A stretch of 46,554 nt of DNA, from the NCBI GenBank assembly GCA_017459925.1, contig JAFUCC010000024.1:1-46554 (forward strand). Direction: 5' to 3'. This document shows positions 32,639-42,440 of the stretch, piece by piece (the first letter of the stretch is position 1; the number at the start of each line of letters is the position of its first letter). Source of the DNA: Eggerthellaceae bacterium (GTDB lineage Bacteria; Actinomycetota; Coriobacteriia; Coriobacteriales; Eggerthellaceae). Made by a program: the position numbers and the translations under genes. The notes beneath the pieces are model-generated. The model made no database searches. It saw only the letters and a program-made list of their open reading frames with translations, and was not told the DNA's origin.

Positions 32639-35308
32639 CTACTCGTTCGATTTCAGCGACTCCACCATGTCGATGCGGGCAAGCTTCGGAAGCATGAGCA
32701 GCATCGATATGCCGGAGAAAAGCAGCGTCAGCACGAACCCGGCAACGAAGCTGGCGGCATGGATGGTGCGGCCGAACATGACCTGGTCGACCTCGGCCGT
32801 GGTCACGACGAAGTTCTCCAACGGAACGCCGATGGCAAGCCCTATGAGGCACCCGATGATGGAAAGCAGCGCCACCTCGCGGAAGATGTAGGCGCACGTT
32901 TCGCTGCGCGTGAAGCCGAGCACCTTCAGCGTGGCGATTTCGCGGATGCGCTCCTCGATGTTGATGTTAGTAAGGTTGTACAGCACGATGAACGCGAGCG
33001 CCGCAGCCGACACCACCAACACGACCACGATGAGGTCGACGCTGCGAAGCATCGTGCGGTAGGTCTCGATGGTCTCGTCGTTGTAGGCGACCGTCTTCAC
33101 CGCGTCGATGGCGCCAAGGCGTTCGTCAAGCTCATCGCGGCCTGCCGGGTCGCCCGTCACGTTGGCATAGTACGTGGTGTAACTGGGCGGTTCGCCCGTC
33201 ACCTGCTCGTAGGTGGCCGCATTCGCGAAGATGAAGTTGTAGATGTAGACCTCGGAAAGGCCCGCTACCGTGAACTCGTAGGTGGTCGACGTGGCGTTGC
33301 CCATCGCGTCCTGCTCGGCGGCGGTGATCGTGCCGCCGACTGACACGCCCAAGTCGATGGCCAGCTTTTCGTTGACGACCACTTCCCCGTCGCACAGTTC
33401 GAGCGGTTCGTGGCCCGTGCGCGTGCGCAAGGTCATGAAATTGGCGAACTCGGCGGCATCCTCGGGCACTACGAGGTCGGTGCGCTTGTCGGACGCGCGC
33501 GGCCCGCTCGTCAGCATCGTTTCCACATGCGCCCGGGTCGTGGACTGCACGAGGTCCCCGTCGGCGAGCACGTCGTCGATTGCGCGTTGGTCGGCAGGTT
33601 CAACCTTGTCGCGCACCGTGATGGTGGCGTTGTGGTGCACGATGTCGGTGTACTGCACGTCGATGATGTCGTTGATGGCGTCGTGCAGCCCCAGGCCGGT
33701 GAGCAGCAGCGCCGTGCAGCCGGCGATGCCGATGAGCGTCATGACGAAGCGCTTCTTGTAGCGGAAGAGGTTGCGGCACGTCACCTTCCAAGAAAACGTC
33801 AGCCGACGCCACAGGGGCGTGACGCGCTCGAGCAAGATGCGCTTGCCGTTGGCGGGCGCAGGCGGCAGCAGTAACGCCGCCGGACGTTCGCGCAACGTGC
33901 GTGATACCGAGAACCACGTGGCCGCCAACGTGATGGCGATGCTCAGACCCGCCGAGAGCAGCGATAGCGCGGGATCGAGCGGGAAGCCCGCAACCGGCAC
34001 CCAGTACATGATGGCGTACGCGTTCATGATGACGGCGGGCAGCAGCTTCCCCAGCACCACGATACCGACGAGCGCGCCGATGCCGCTTGCCAGCAGCGCG
34101 TAGCCCACGTACTTGCCCGTGATGCGGCGACGCGAATATCCGAGCGCCTTGTACGTGCCGATGAGCAGGCGCTCCTCGTCGACCATGCGCGTCATGGTGG
34201 TGAGCGCCACCAGCGCTGCCACCAGGAAGAACACGAACGGGAAGACGCTCGCGATGTGGTCGACGCGCTCGCCGTCCGACGTGAAGCTGACCATGCCGGC
34301 GTTCTTGTCGCGGTCCATGACGAGCCATTCGCACCCGTCGATGTCGTCGAGCGACGAGGCGGGGTTTTCCAGCTGGTACTCAAGCAGGTCGAGGAACCCG
34401 CCGTACGAGGGCAGCTCATCGTGGAACCGCAGCGACGAGAGGCTGCCGAGCGAATCGTAGCGGATCTGCTCGCGCTCGTCGGCAATGGCCTCGATGTTGG
34501 CCTTCGCCTGGTTTACAAGCGCCCAGTACGCTTCGCTGTCGGCGAACGTCTCGGCCGCGCCTTCCACCGTGATATACGCCTCGGTGTAGGGAACGGTGCG
34601 CTTGAAATCGGTTTCGGGCACGTAGGCGTACTGCTGAACGATGCCCGACCCGATCGAGCTCGTGCCGAGGCTGACCTGCGAAACGTAGTACGGCGAGCGC
34701 ACGAGGCCCACGACCGTGTACTCGCGCTCCTGCAGCATGGCTTCGGCGCTGCCCACGCGCATGTTCACGGTGATGGTGTCGCCAACGGCAAAGGGACTGT
34801 CCATGACGCGGTCGGCGCAGATGACGCATTCGTCGTCAGCTGCCGGCCACTCCCCTTCCGCCAACACGAGACGGTTGATGGAATGAGTCGCAGGACGTTC
34901 CTCCTGCTCATTCGGCTGGCTGTCCCCGTCTTCCGAGAGGTTTTCCGCCGAATGAGCAGGAGGAACGTCCTGCGACTCATTCGGCAGCGAGTGGAAACGC
35001 ATCGTGTAATCGGCGCCGTTCATGGCGGCTTCCACATCGCATTCGAACGCGCCCTTCACCTGGTCGACGCCCTCAACCTCGCGCAGAGCGTCGAGATCGT
35101 CGTCAGTGAGCCCCAGCGTCGAGACCACGCGGATGTCGTAGGCGTTCGTGCCGTCGAGATAGCGGTCGAGCGCGATGCCCATGTCGGGCGCGGTCATGCG
35201 CAGGCCCGCGTAGAACCCGGCGCCGAGCGCCACGATGGCGAGCAGCGCCAAGAACCGCCCCGGCTTGCGGGTTATCGTTCGCAGGAACTCTTTCGCAAAG
35301 GCGCTCAA
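32639..35308 (-). CDS. FtsX-family ABC transporter permease with an in-frame palindromic insert
   Basis: 889 residues from a TTG start at 35308 (the frame could extend to 35389, but that part lies in repeat D). N-terminal membrane segment GRFLALLAIVALGAGFYAGL, large outer domain to about 320, two FtsX-type membrane blocks (about 330-470, 520-550 and 765-880), and LYNLTNINIEERIREIATLKVLGFT typical of FtsX permeases. Residues ~109-142 are encoded by family B element B4, adding 34 codons (NESQDVPPAHSAEN ... NEQEERPATHS). Works with the downstream ATPase gene, probably exporting a lipid, peptide or antibiotic; substrate unknown. Confidence 0.9.
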   Translation of the reverse strand: MSAFAKEFLRTITRKPGRFLALLAIVALGAGFYAGLRMTAPDMGIALDRYLDGTNAYDIRVVSTLGLTDDDLDALREVEGVDQVKGAFECDVEAAMNGADYTMRFHSLPNESQDVPPAHSAENLSEDGDSQPNEQEERPATHSINRLVLAEGEWPAADDECVICADRVMDSPFAVGDTITVNMRVGSAEAMLQEREYTVVGLVRSPYYVSQVSLGTSSIGSGIVQQYAYVPETDFKRTVPYTEAYITVEGAAETFADSEAYWALVNQAKANIEAIADEREQIRYDSLGSLSSLRFHDELPSYGGFLDLLEYQLENPASSLDDIDGCEWLVMDRDKNAGMVSFTSDGERVDHIASVFPFVFFLVAALVALTTMTRMVDEERLLIGTYKALGYSRRRITGKYVGYALLASGIGALVGIVVLGKLLPAVIMNAYAIMYWVPVAGFPLDPALSLLSAGLSIAITLAATWFSVSRTLRERPAALLLPPAPANGKRILLERVTPLWRRLTFSWKVTCRNLFRYKKRFVMTLIGIAGCTALLLTGLGLHDAINDIIDVQYTDIVHHNATITVRDKVEPADQRAIDDVLADGDLVQSTTRAHVETMLTSGPRASDKRTDLVVPEDAAEFANFMTLRTRTGHEPLELCDGEVVVNEKLAIDLGVSVGGTITAAEQDAMGNATSTTYEFTVAGLSEVYIYNFIFANAATYEQVTGEPPSYTTYYANVTGDPAGRDELDERLGAIDAVKTVAYNDETIETYRTMLRSVDLIVVVLVVSAAALAFIVLYNLTNINIEERIREIATLKVLGFTRSETCAYIFREVALLSIIGCLIGLAIGVPLENFVVTTAEVDQVMFGRTIHAASFVAGFVLTLLFSGISMLLMLPKLARIDMVESLKSNE
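34881..34982. repeat. Family B twin-palindrome element (B4) within the permease gene
   Basis: 102 bp with perfect 36-bp inverted arms (34881-34916 and 34947-34982; left begins GAATGAGTCGCAGGACGTTC), each near-palindromic, around a 30-bp loop. The length is a multiple of three, so the reading frame is kept. It encodes residues ~109-142 of the outer domain. Arm and loop layout match B3 and B5. Confidence 0.92.
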
Positions 35309-35320
35309 GGCTTTATCCGG

Positions 35321-35433
35321 GGAAATCTGATGGCAGGTGGGGTGAGCGCGATTCCGCAGCCGGGAATGGCGACAAGCCCCAATGCCCATGCGAGCGAGGA
35401 CAAGCGCGAACCCTACCTGCCATCAGATTTCCC
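35321..35433. repeat. Family D inverted pair between permease and ATPase genes
   Basis: Left arm 35321-35350 (starting GGGAAATCTGATGGCAGGT) and right arm 35405-35433 in inverted orientation; the outer 19 bp are identical and the inner part matches with gaps. It fills most of the 138-bp gap between the ATPase stop and the permease start. A 31-bp stretch of the right side is identical to 1913-1943. Confidence 0.75.
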
Positions 35434-35446
35434 TTCGTGCGAGGTC

Positions 35447-36148
35447 TTACCATTCCAGCGTCTCCGCGGAGACAGGATGCTCGTTCAGCACGATTTCGTC
35501 GGCACGGCCTTCGCGCACATGGATGACGCGGTCGGCGATCGAAGTGAACGCCTGGTTGTGCGTGATGAGCACGACCGTCTTGCCCGTGTCATAGCACGTA
35601 GTTTGCAGAAGGCGCAGGATAGCCTTGCCCGTGTTGTAGTCGAGCGCGCCGGTCGGCTCGTCGCACAGCAGAAGCTTCGGGTTCTTCGCCAGGGCGCGTG
35701 CGATGGCCACGCGCTGCTGCTCGCCGCCGGAAAGCTGCGCTGGGAAGTTGTCGAGGCGATGCGATAACCCCACCTGTCCGAGCACCGTTTCGGCATCGAG
35801 CGGGTCCTTGCAAATCTGGCTGGCCAGTTCCACGTTTTCCTTGGCGGTGAGGTTCTGCACCAGGTTGTAGAACTGGAACACGAAGCCGATGTCGTAGCGA
35901 CGATAGAACGTGAGCTCCTTCTCGTCGAACGCGCTGACCTCGCGCCCATCGAGCGTGATCGTGCCCGACGTGGCCGAATCCATGCCGCCAAGCATGTTCA
36001 GGAGCGTCGTCTTGCCCGCGCCCGAAGGCCCCACGACCACGACGAACTCGCCCTGCTCGATGTCGAACGACATGCCCGAAACGGCCGCAACCTCGACCTC
36101 GCCCATCTGGTAGATCTTGCACACATCGCGAAACTCAACGAACGCCAT
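35447..36148 (-). CDS. ABC transporter ATP-binding protein (LolD/MacB type)
   Basis: 233 residues. Walker [12 protein letters not shown] near 40-50, Q-loop FVFQFYNLV, signature [15 protein letters not shown], Walker [13 protein letters not shown] and switch ITHN. Typical partner of FtsX-type permeases, whose gene follows 138 bp downstream. The short gap holds repeat D. Family B element B5 lies 28 bp upstream of its start codon. Confidence 0.96.
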   Translation of the reverse strand: MAFVEFRDVCKIYQMGEVEVAAVSGMSFDIEQGEFVVVVGPSGAGKTTLLNMLGGMDSATSGTITLDGREVSAFDEKELTFYRRYDIGFVFQFYNLVQNLTAKENVELASQICKDPLDAETVLGQVGLSHRLDNFPAQLSGGEQQRVAIARALAKNPKLLLCDEPTGALDYNTGKAILRLLQTTCYDTGKTVVLITHNQAFTSIADRVIHVREGRADEIVLNEHPVSAETLEW

Positions 36149-36176
36149 ACCCGCTCCTTCCGTTTTTCCACATAAT

Positions 36177-36284
36177 AATGAGTAGCAGGACGTTCCTGCA
36201 ACTCATTTCCGGTAGGCAAACTGAAGGTTGGGACGCTCTGCGAAAATGAGTTGCAGGAACGTCCTGCTACTCCTGCTACTCATT
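36177..36284. repeat. Family B twin-palindrome element (B5)
   Basis: Inverted arms (left begins AATGAGTAGCAGGACGTTCC); the right arm carries a tandem 9-bp duplication CTGCTACTC, which looks like replication slippage. It lies between the ATPase start and the rplW terminator, at the right edge of the block that splits the S10 operon. Loop related to that of B3. Confidence 0.88.
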
Positions 36285-36351
36285 CTAATGTTCATCACTA
36301 TATTCTCATTCGGCGAGCAGCCGTAGGCGAACACCCTCCCGCCAGAGACCG

Positions 36352-36386
36352 CGGACAACAAGAAAGCGCCCCCGAAGGGACGCTTT
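36352..36386 (-). terminator. Rho-independent terminator after rplW
   Basis: Minus-strand stem AAAGCGTCCC/GGGGGCGCTTT with a TTCG-type loop followed by CTTGTTG, 26 bp after the rplW stop codon. It closes the rpsL-rplW transcript, so rplB cannot be its normal downstream partner. Confidence 0.75.
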
Positions 36387-36411
36387 CCAAAGAACTATGC
36401 TTGCGCAACGT

Positions 36412-36696
36412 TTACGAAGCGAATATCTCGATGGTCTCGCCCTCGGCGATGGTGACCATGGCCTTCTTCCACGTGCGGGTGTAGCCAGCGACGTAGCGAA
36501 CGCGCTTCTTCTTCGGCTTCACGTTCAGCGTGTTGACCTTCTTCACGGTCACGCCGAAGATCTCCTCGACCGCCTTGGCAATCTCGATCTTGTTGGCGTC
36601 ACGCGCAACTTCGAAGGTGTACTTGTTCTTCTCGATCATGTCGTAGCTGTGCTCCGTGATGATCGGGCGGATGATGATGCTGCGTGCGTCCTTCAT
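36412..36696 (-). CDS. rplW: 50S ribosomal protein L23
   Basis: 94 residues. IIIRPIITEHSYDMIEKNKY and GVTVKKVNTLNVKPKKKRV are typical. L23 is the docking site for trigger factor and SRP at the exit tunnel. It shares one base with rplD (stop/start overlap) and is followed by a terminator rather than rplB. Confidence 0.97.
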   Translation of the reverse strand: MKDARSIIIRPIITEHSYDMIEKNKYTFEVARDANKIEIAKAVEEIFGVTVKKVNTLNVKPKKKRVRYVAGYTRTWKKAMVTIAEGETIEIFAS

Positions 36697-37319
36697 TACG
36701 CCATCGCCTCCTCGAGCTTGCGAAGTGCCTCTTCCTCGAAGATGAGGAACTTGTTGTCGAGCAGCTCGTAGACGTTCTCGTCACCGGACGGCACGATGTC
36801 GACCGTCGGGATGTTGCGGAACGACAGGAACGCGTTGACGTTCTCGTCGGTGACCACGATGGTGCAACGACCCTGAACGCCCAGAGCCTCGAGCACCTTG
36901 ACGGCGTCCTTCGTGCAGGGCTTCTCGAAGTCGAGCTTGTCGACGACGATCAGCTGCTCGTCGGCCAGCTTGGCGGACAGCGCCGAGCGAATGGCCAGCT
37001 TGATCTCCTTCTTGTTCACCTTGAAGGAGTAGTCGCGCGGATGCGGGCCGAAGACCACGCCGCCGCCACGCCAATGCGGCGCGCGGATGGTGCCCTGACG
37101 AGCACGGCCGGTGCCCTTCTGGCGCCACGGCTTCTTGCCGCCGCCGCGAACCTGGCCGCGGGTCTTGGTGTTGTGGGTGCCGGCACGCCAAGAAGCACGC
37201 TGCATGCGCACGACCTGGTGCATGACCGGGATGTTCGGCTCGATGCCGAACACGGAATCGGCGAGCTCGGCCGTGCTGGCCTTCTTGCCTTCCGCGGTTT
37301 TGATGTCGATAGTTGCCAT
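36696..37319 (-). CDS. rplD: 50S ribosomal protein L4
   Basis: 207 residues. QVVRMQRASWRAGTHNTKTR, the WRQKGTGRARQGTIRAPHW tunnel loop and the C-terminal globular part match L4. In E. coli it autoregulates the S10 operon; no leader of that type is visible here. Confidence 0.97.
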   Translation of the reverse strand: MATIDIKTAEGKKASTAELADSVFGIEPNIPVMHQVVRMQRASWRAGTHNTKTRGQVRGGGKKPWRQKGTGRARQGTIRAPHWRGGGVVFGPHPRDYSFKVNKKEIKLAIRSALSAKLADEQLIVVDKLDFEKPCTKDAVKVLEALGVQGRCTIVVTDENVNAFLSFRNIPTVDIVPSGDENVYELLDNKFLIFEEEALRKLEEAMA

Positions 37320-37332
37320 GTTTTAGTGCTCC

Positions 37333-37971
37333 TTACCAGCTCTTGCCGTCGCCGGCCATGCGCACGCGCACGATGCCGTTCTTGCCACCGGGCACGGCGC
37401 CCTTCACCAGGATGAGGTTGAGGTCCTCGTCGATGCGCACGACCTCGAGGTTCTTAACGGTCACGCGGTCGCAGCCCATGTGGCCCGGCAGGCGCACGCC
37501 CTTCAGGACGCGCGACGGCGTGGCGCACTGGCCGATGGAACCGGGAGCGCGATGGAAGTGCGCACCGTGTCCGCCGGGGCCACCGCCGAAGCCGTGGCGC
37601 TTGATGACGCCCGCAAAGCCCTTGCCCTTGGAGGTGCCGGTCACGTCGACCTTCTTCACCTCGTTGAAGGCGGCAACCGTCTGCTGGTCGCCGGGCTTGT
37701 ACTCGGACGCGTCTTCCACGCGGACCTCGCGCAGGTGACGGCGGGGCTCCACACCCCACTTGTCATAGTGACCGCGCATCGGGCTGTTGACCTTCTGGTC
37801 CTTGATGGCGCCGAAGCCCAGCTGCACGGCCTCGTAGCCGTCGGTGTCGGTGGTCTTCACCTGGCAGACCGTGTTCGGCTCAGCCTGGATGACCGTGATG
37901 GCCATGACCTGGTCGTTCTCGTTGAACATCTGGGTCATGCCGACTTTCTTGCCGTAAATCGCGTTAATCAT
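37333..37971 (-). CDS. rplC: 50S ribosomal protein L3
   Basis: 212 residues. [19 protein letters not shown] start, [14 protein letters not shown] [20 protein letters not shown] near the centre. The ATG at 37971 is chosen because a GGGGG site is 8 nt upstream; the longer frame adds three codons. Confidence 0.97.
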   Translation of the reverse strand: MINAIYGKKVGMTQMFNENDQVMAITVIQAEPNTVCQVKTTDTDGYEAVQLGFGAIKDQKVNSPMRGHYDKWGVEPRRHLREVRVEDASEYKPGDQQTVAAFNEVKKVDVTGTSKGKGFAGVIKRHGFGGGPGGHGAHFHRAPGSIGQCATPSRVLKGVRLPGHMGCDRVTVKNLEVVRIDEDLNLILVKGAVPGGKNGIVRVRMAGDGKSW

Positions 37972-37984
37972 GTACGGCACCCCC

Positions 37985-38293
37985 TTACAGCTTGATCTCG
38001 ATGTCGACGCCAGCCGGCAGGTCGAGACGCATCAGGGAGTCCACGGTGTTGGGCGTGGGCTCGAGGATGTCGATGAGGCGCTTGTGCGTGCGCATCTCGA
38101 ACTGCTCGCGGGAATCCTTGTCGACGTGCGGCCCGCGGACGACGCAATACAGGTTGCGCTCGGTGGGCAGCGGGATAGGACCGGATACTTTTGCACCCGT
38201 CTTCTGGGCGGTGTCGACGATGAGCTTCGTGGACTGGTCCACGATCTCGTGGTCGTAACCCTTCAAGCGGATGCGAATCTTCTGATTAGCCAC
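37985..38293 (-). CDS. rpsJ: 30S ribosomal protein S10
   Basis: 102 residues, the usual length, from a GTG start at 38293 with GGAGG 8 nt upstream. [19 protein letters not shown] and [20 protein letters not shown] are typical. It follows fusA directly; no tuf lies between, unlike in many bacteria. Confidence 0.97.
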   Translation of the reverse strand: MANQKIRIRLKGYDHEIVDQSTKLIVDTAQKTGAKVSGPIPLPTERNLYCVVRGPHVDKDSREQFEMRTHKRLIDILEPTPNTVDSLMRLDLPAGVDIEIKL

Positions 38294-38327
38294 TTGTGTT
38301 TCCTCCAATTACCTTCTTAAGGCCGCT

Positions 38328-40445
38328 CTACGCGTTGCCGCCTGCCTTGCTGACGATTTCCTCTTGCACCGACTTCGGAACCGGCTCGTACGAGTCGAAC
38401 TGCATCGTGTACATGGCGCGGCCCTGCGTGCCCGAACGGAGGTCGGTCGCATAGCCGAACATGTTGCCGAGCGGAACCTTCGCGCTGATGACGGTGGTGT
38501 TGCCACGGCTCTCCTGGCCCTGGATCATGCCACGGCGCGAGGGGATGTCGCCCATGACGAAGCCGAGGTACTCTTCGGGAGTCTCGACCTCGACGGCCAT
38601 GACGGGCTCGAGGATGACGGACTTGCCGCGCTTGAGCGCTTCCTTGATGGCCATGGAACCTGCCACCTTGAACGCCGCCTCGGAGGAGTCGACCTCGTGG
38701 TACGAGCCGTCGATGAGCTCGACGCGCACGTCTTCAACCGGGAAGCCGGCGAGCACGCCGGAGTTCAGAGCCTCCTGGATGCCCTTGTCGACCGACGGGA
38801 TGTACTCCTTCGGCACGACGCCGCCGACGATCTTGTTCTCGAACTTGTAGCCCTCGCCAGGCTCGGCCGGGTACATGTTGATGACGACGTCGCCGTACTG
38901 GCCGCGGCCGCCGGACTGGCGGACGAACTTGCCCTGGACGTTCATCGCGGGCTCGGTCGCCTTCTCGCGGTACGCAACCTGCGGCTTGCCGACGTTGGCC
39001 TCGACCTTGAACTCGCGCAGCAGGCGGTCGATGATGATCTCGAGGTGCAACTCGCCCATGCCGGCGATGATGGTCTGGCCGGTTTCCTCGTTGGTGGACA
39101 CGCGGAACGTCGGGTCCTCCTCGGCGAGCTTGCGCAGCGCGTCTTCCAGCTTCGTGCGGTCGCCCTTCGACTTCGGCTCGACGGCGATGTCGATGACCGG
39201 GTCGGCGAATTCCATCGACTCGAGGATGACCGGATGGGCCTCGTCGCACAGCGTGTCGCCCGTGCCGACGTCCTTCAGGCCCACGACGGCGACGATGTCG
39301 CCCGCGGAGATCTGGTCGATGTCGATACGCTGGTTCGAGTGCATCTGCAGCAGGCGGCCGATGCGCTCCTTCTTGTCCTTCGTGGCGTTGATGACGTAGC
39401 TGCCGGAATCGAGCGTGCCCGAATACACGCGCAGGTACGTCAGCTTGCCGACGTAGGGGTCGGTCATGATCTTGAAGGCCAGGGCCGCGAACGGCGCCTT
39501 CGGATCGGAGGGGCGCTCTTCCTCGGCGTCGGTCTTGGGGTTGATGCCCTTGATGGCCGGCACGTCGACGGGGCTGGGCAGGTACTCGACAACCGCGTCG
39601 AGCATCTCCTGAACGCCCTTGTTCTTGTAGGACGAGCCCACGAACACCGGGTGCAACTTGCAGGCGATGGTGCCCTTGCGGATGGCGGCCTTCAGCTCTT
39701 CGACGGTGACGGGCTCTTCCATGAGCACCTTCTCCATCAGCTCGTCGTCGCAGTCAGCGGCGGCTTCCAGAAGCTCCTGGTAGCGAACCTCGACCTCGTC
39801 GGCGAATTCGTCGGGGATGGCGTCCATCTTCTCGGGGTAGGTCATGCCCTTGTCGTCGGCCTTGAAGTCCCAAGCGGTCTTGGTGACCAGGTCGATGACG
39901 CCCCAGAAGTTGTCCTCGGAGCCCATCGGGATCTGCGCGGCGACGGCCGGCGCGTCCAGACGGTCCTTCATGGTCTGGATCGCGTGGAAGTAGTCGGCGC
40001 CCACGCGGTCGTACTTGTTGATGTAAGCGATGCGGGGCACGCCGTAGCGGCTGGCCTGGCGCCAAACCGTCTCGGACTGCGGCTGAACGCCGGCGACCGC
40101 GTCGAACACGGCCACGGCGCCGTCGAGGACGCGCAGAGAGCGCTCGACCTCGGCCGTGAAGTCCACGTGGCCCGGGGTGTCGATGATCTGGAAGCGGTAC
40201 GGCTTGCCGTCCTCGGCGCCGCCCGGGTAGTTCCAGAAGCACGTGGTGGCAGCGGAGGTGATGGTCACGCCGCGCTCCTGCTCCTGGACCATCCAGTCCA
40301 TGGTGGCAGCGCCGTCGTGGACCTCGCCCACCTTGTGCGTCTTGCCCGTGTAGTAGAGGATACGCTCGGTCGTCGTCGTCTTGCCCGCGTCGATGTGGGC
40401 CATGATGCCGATGTTTCGCGTATCGTGTAGATCTTGTTTAGCCAT
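38328..40445 (-). CDS. fusA: Elongation factor G
   Basis: 705 residues. GTPase motifs [27 protein letters not shown] and NKYDRVGAD, domain IV and the C-terminal [13 protein letters not shown]. Drives translocation. Start taken as ATG at 40445; another ATG two codons earlier is nearer to GGAAGG. Located in the str operon between rpsG and rpsJ. Confidence 0.97.
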   Translation of the reverse strand: MAKQDLHDTRNIGIMAHIDAGKTTTTERILYYTGKTHKVGEVHDGAATMDWMVQEQERGVTITSAATTCFWNYPGGAEDGKPYRFQIIDTPGHVDFTAEVERSLRVLDGAVAVFDAVAGVQPQSETVWRQASRYGVPRIAYINKYDRVGADYFHAIQTMKDRLDAPAVAAQIPMGSEDNFWGVIDLVTKTAWDFKADDKGMTYPEKMDAIPDEFADEVEVRYQELLEAAADCDDELMEKVLMEEPVTVEELKAAIRKGTIACKLHPVFVGSSYKNKGVQEMLDAVVEYLPSPVDVPAIKGINPKTDAEEERPSDPKAPFAALAFKIMTDPYVGKLTYLRVYSGTLDSGSYVINATKDKKERIGRLLQMHSNQRIDIDQISAGDIVAVVGLKDVGTGDTLCDEAHPVILESMEFADPVIDIAVEPKSKGDRTKLEDALRKLAEEDPTFRVSTNEETGQTIIAGMGELHLEIIIDRLLREFKVEANVGKPQVAYREKATEPAMNVQGKFVRQSGGRGQYGDVVINMYPAEPGEGYKFENKIVGGVVPKEYIPSVDKGIQEALNSGVLAGFPVEDVRVELIDGSYHEVDSSEAAFKVAGSMAIKEALKRGKSVILEPVMAVEVETPEEYLGFVMGDIPSRRGMIQGQESRGNTTVISAKVPLGNMFGYATDLRSGTQGRAMYTMQFDSYEPVPKSVQEEIVSKAGGNA

Positions 40446-40460
40446 GTGCATCTCGCCTTC

Positions 40461-40931
40461 CTAGAAGCGGTAGTGCGAGAACGCACGGTTCGATTCGGCC
40501 ATCTTGTACAGGTCCTCGCGACGCTTGACGGAAGCACCGGTGCCGTTCACGGCGTCCATGATCTCGGCGGCGAGGCGCTCCTTCATGGTGTGCTCGCGGC
40601 GCTTGCGCGAGAAGTCGACCATCCAGCGGATGGCGAGCTGGTTGGCACGGCGGGAGTTGACCTCCATCGGCACCTGGTAGGTGGCGCCGCCGACGCGCTT
40701 CGGCTTGACCTCGAGGGTCGGGCGGATGTTGTCCATGGCCTTCTTGAACATGGACAGGGCGTCTTCGCCGCTCTTCTGCTCGACGATGTCGAACGCGCCG
40801 TAGACGATGTCCTCGGCCAGCGACTTCTTGCCGTCCAGCAGGACCTTGTTGATCAGCTGGGTGACAAGACGGTTGTTGTACTTTGCGTCCGGCTGCACTT
40901 CGCGCCGGGTTGCTGCTGCTCTACGCGGCAT
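40461..40931 (-). CDS. rpsG: 30S ribosomal protein S7
   Basis: 156 residues, the usual length. [20 protein letters not shown] start and [20 protein letters not shown] are typical. S7 is the usual translational repressor of the str operon. Normal position between rpsL and fusA. Confidence 0.97.
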   Translation of the reverse strand: MPRRAAATRREVQPDAKYNNRLVTQLINKVLLDGKKSLAEDIVYGAFDIVEQKSGEDALSMFKKAMDNIRPTLEVKPKRVGGATYQVPMEVNSRRANQLAIRWMVDFSRKRREHTMKERLAAEIMDAVNGTGASVKRREDLYKMAESNRAFSHYRF

Positions 40932-41014
40932 GTGGTTTCCTTTCTTCCTGCGCGCTTCGGGGCTTTCCTTTCGCCCATTAGGCCGCTTGCGTGCGGCCCG
41001 CGCGACTTACTGAC

Positions 41015-41386
41015 TTATTTGGGGCGCTTGGCGCCGTAGCGGCTGCGGGCCTGCATGCGGCCGTCGACGGCGGCGCAGTCGAGGGCAGCGCGGATGACCT
41101 TGTAACGGACACCGGGGAGGTCCTTAACACGACCGCCGCGGATGAGCACCATGGAGTGCTCCTGCAGGTTGTGGCCGATGCCGGGAATGTAGGCCGTGAC
41201 CTCCATGCCGTTGACCAGGCGCACACGGCAAACCTTACGAAGGGCCGAGTTCGGCTTCTTCGGGGTGGTGGTGTACACGCGCGTGCACACGCCACGCTTC
41301 TGCGGGTTGCCCTTCAGAGCAGGCGTCTTCGACTTGTCGACCTGCTTCTTGCGGCCCTTGCGGACCAGCTGGTTAATTGTAGGCAC
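41015..41386 (-). CDS. rpsL: 30S ribosomal protein S12
   Basis: 123 residues from a GTG start at 41386 with AAGGAG 8 nt upstream. [30 protein letters not shown] (Lys of the streptomycin site present) and PGVRYKVIR. First gene of the str operon; the longer frame upstream is leader. Confidence 0.97.
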   Translation of the reverse strand: MPTINQLVRKGRKKQVDKSKTPALKGNPQKRGVCTRVYTTTPKKPNSALRKVCRVRLVNGMEVTAYIPGIGHNLQEHSMVLIRGGRVKDLPGVRYKVIRAALDCAAVDGRMQARSRYGAKRPK

Positions 41387-42440
41387 TTGCTTCTCCTTCA
41401 AACTTTTTGAGCCTTGCGTTTCCAGCCCTTTTGGGCCTTCAACGTTTTTGTCCCAAACTTTTTCGGGCTGCCTTGCGTCCAAAGCCGCCCTGCTTATCTT
41501 TGTTGACGTTTCGGGCACGTGCGTCTTTCGAGTACTTGCAGCACCAAGCGCTTTCCAGCCGCGACCTGCCGTTATAATCAACGACGCTTCGTGTGCGTTC
41601 AGCTGACACGCGCACGAAAACACGCCTCCGAACAAGAGACGCGAGGCGAAATGTTACGAGCGTCTGGCAAGGTTGTCAAACGCCACGCATCCGGGTGTAC
41701 CCATTCCCTGTCACAATTCGTTCACAAGCCGTAATTCACGGCGAATCCACAGCGCCATAACGCGACGCACGCCCAAAAAACATGCCCCGAAAAGCATCCC
41801 GAACCCCACCGACTATACCGACTATATAGTGTGCTTCGCTTCATGCACGCAATGCATATTGGGGGCAATAATGCCATGCTGCAATCGATGCTCGGCGCTG
41901 ACGCTGGACAAAACCGTTCCAGAAGCCAAATTCAAGAACTGATTTGCACCAAGCCCGCAAACATTTCAAAGGCATTGAAAAGAAGCCGGCCCTACCCGCA
42001 ATCGCGGCCGCGCCCGGAATGGCTAACCCACTCCGGCTGCAGACCTAAGTCGTACTTTGGAGCATATCCTGCCATGGCTGCAAGCGTCGGCCGTACTTAG
42101 GAGCGTATCCTGCCGCGGCTGCATTTCCGAGCGATTCCATGGAAGGATATCAGCTCCAAGTACGATTTATGCTTCGTGCTTGGCGGGAAAAGTCGTACTT
42201 GTGCTGGCTATCCTGCCAAGGGTCGTACTTAGGGAGATATCCTTCCGCGAAACCCCCTAACGCCGCATCCGCCAGTGAAAGCGGGGTGTTCAACCGTAGG
42301 TTGCGTAAATGCAATCTGCACCGTGGTCGCGCATCTCCAGCAACGTCCTCCTCTCGTTGCGCCCTTTGAAAGCTCGGAGCGAAAGACGCCCGGGCATGCC
42401 AATGCCATCCCCAACCGGCAATCGTCGCGCGTGCGCGAAC
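41387..42440. other. rpsL leader and gene-free region with array C2
   Basis: 1,054 bp without a supported gene. 41387-41580 looks like the rpsL leader: a minus-strand TATAAC (41571-41576) is a possible -10 but has no good -35, and two imperfect copies of a sequence with AAACTTTTT...GCCTTGCG lie at about 41400 and 41454. 41580-42050 is relatively AT-rich with nothing recognised. 42051-42246 is array C2. Confidence 0.6.
42051..42246 (+). repeat. Family C array (C2), left of the nuclease gene
   Basis: Two 41-bp units from 42051 and 42092 (core CGTACTTTGGAGCATATCCT), then the nested hairpin module: outer arms 42140-42164 and 42223-42246 (TGGAAGGATATCAGCTCC against its imperfect complement) with CTTGGCGGG and CTATCCTGCCAAG inside. 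Units point outward, the hairpin inward to the nuclease gene. Confidence 0.82.

Noticed and set aside
38364..40430. 688-codon plus-strand frame opposite fusA
   Set aside because: Antisense shadow of a highly conserved gene; no ribosome site or homology visible.
41573..41578. TATAAT on the plus strand upstream of rpsL
   Set aside because: No gene follows on the plus strand and no -35 at the right distance; the minus-strand reading for rpsL is only weak.
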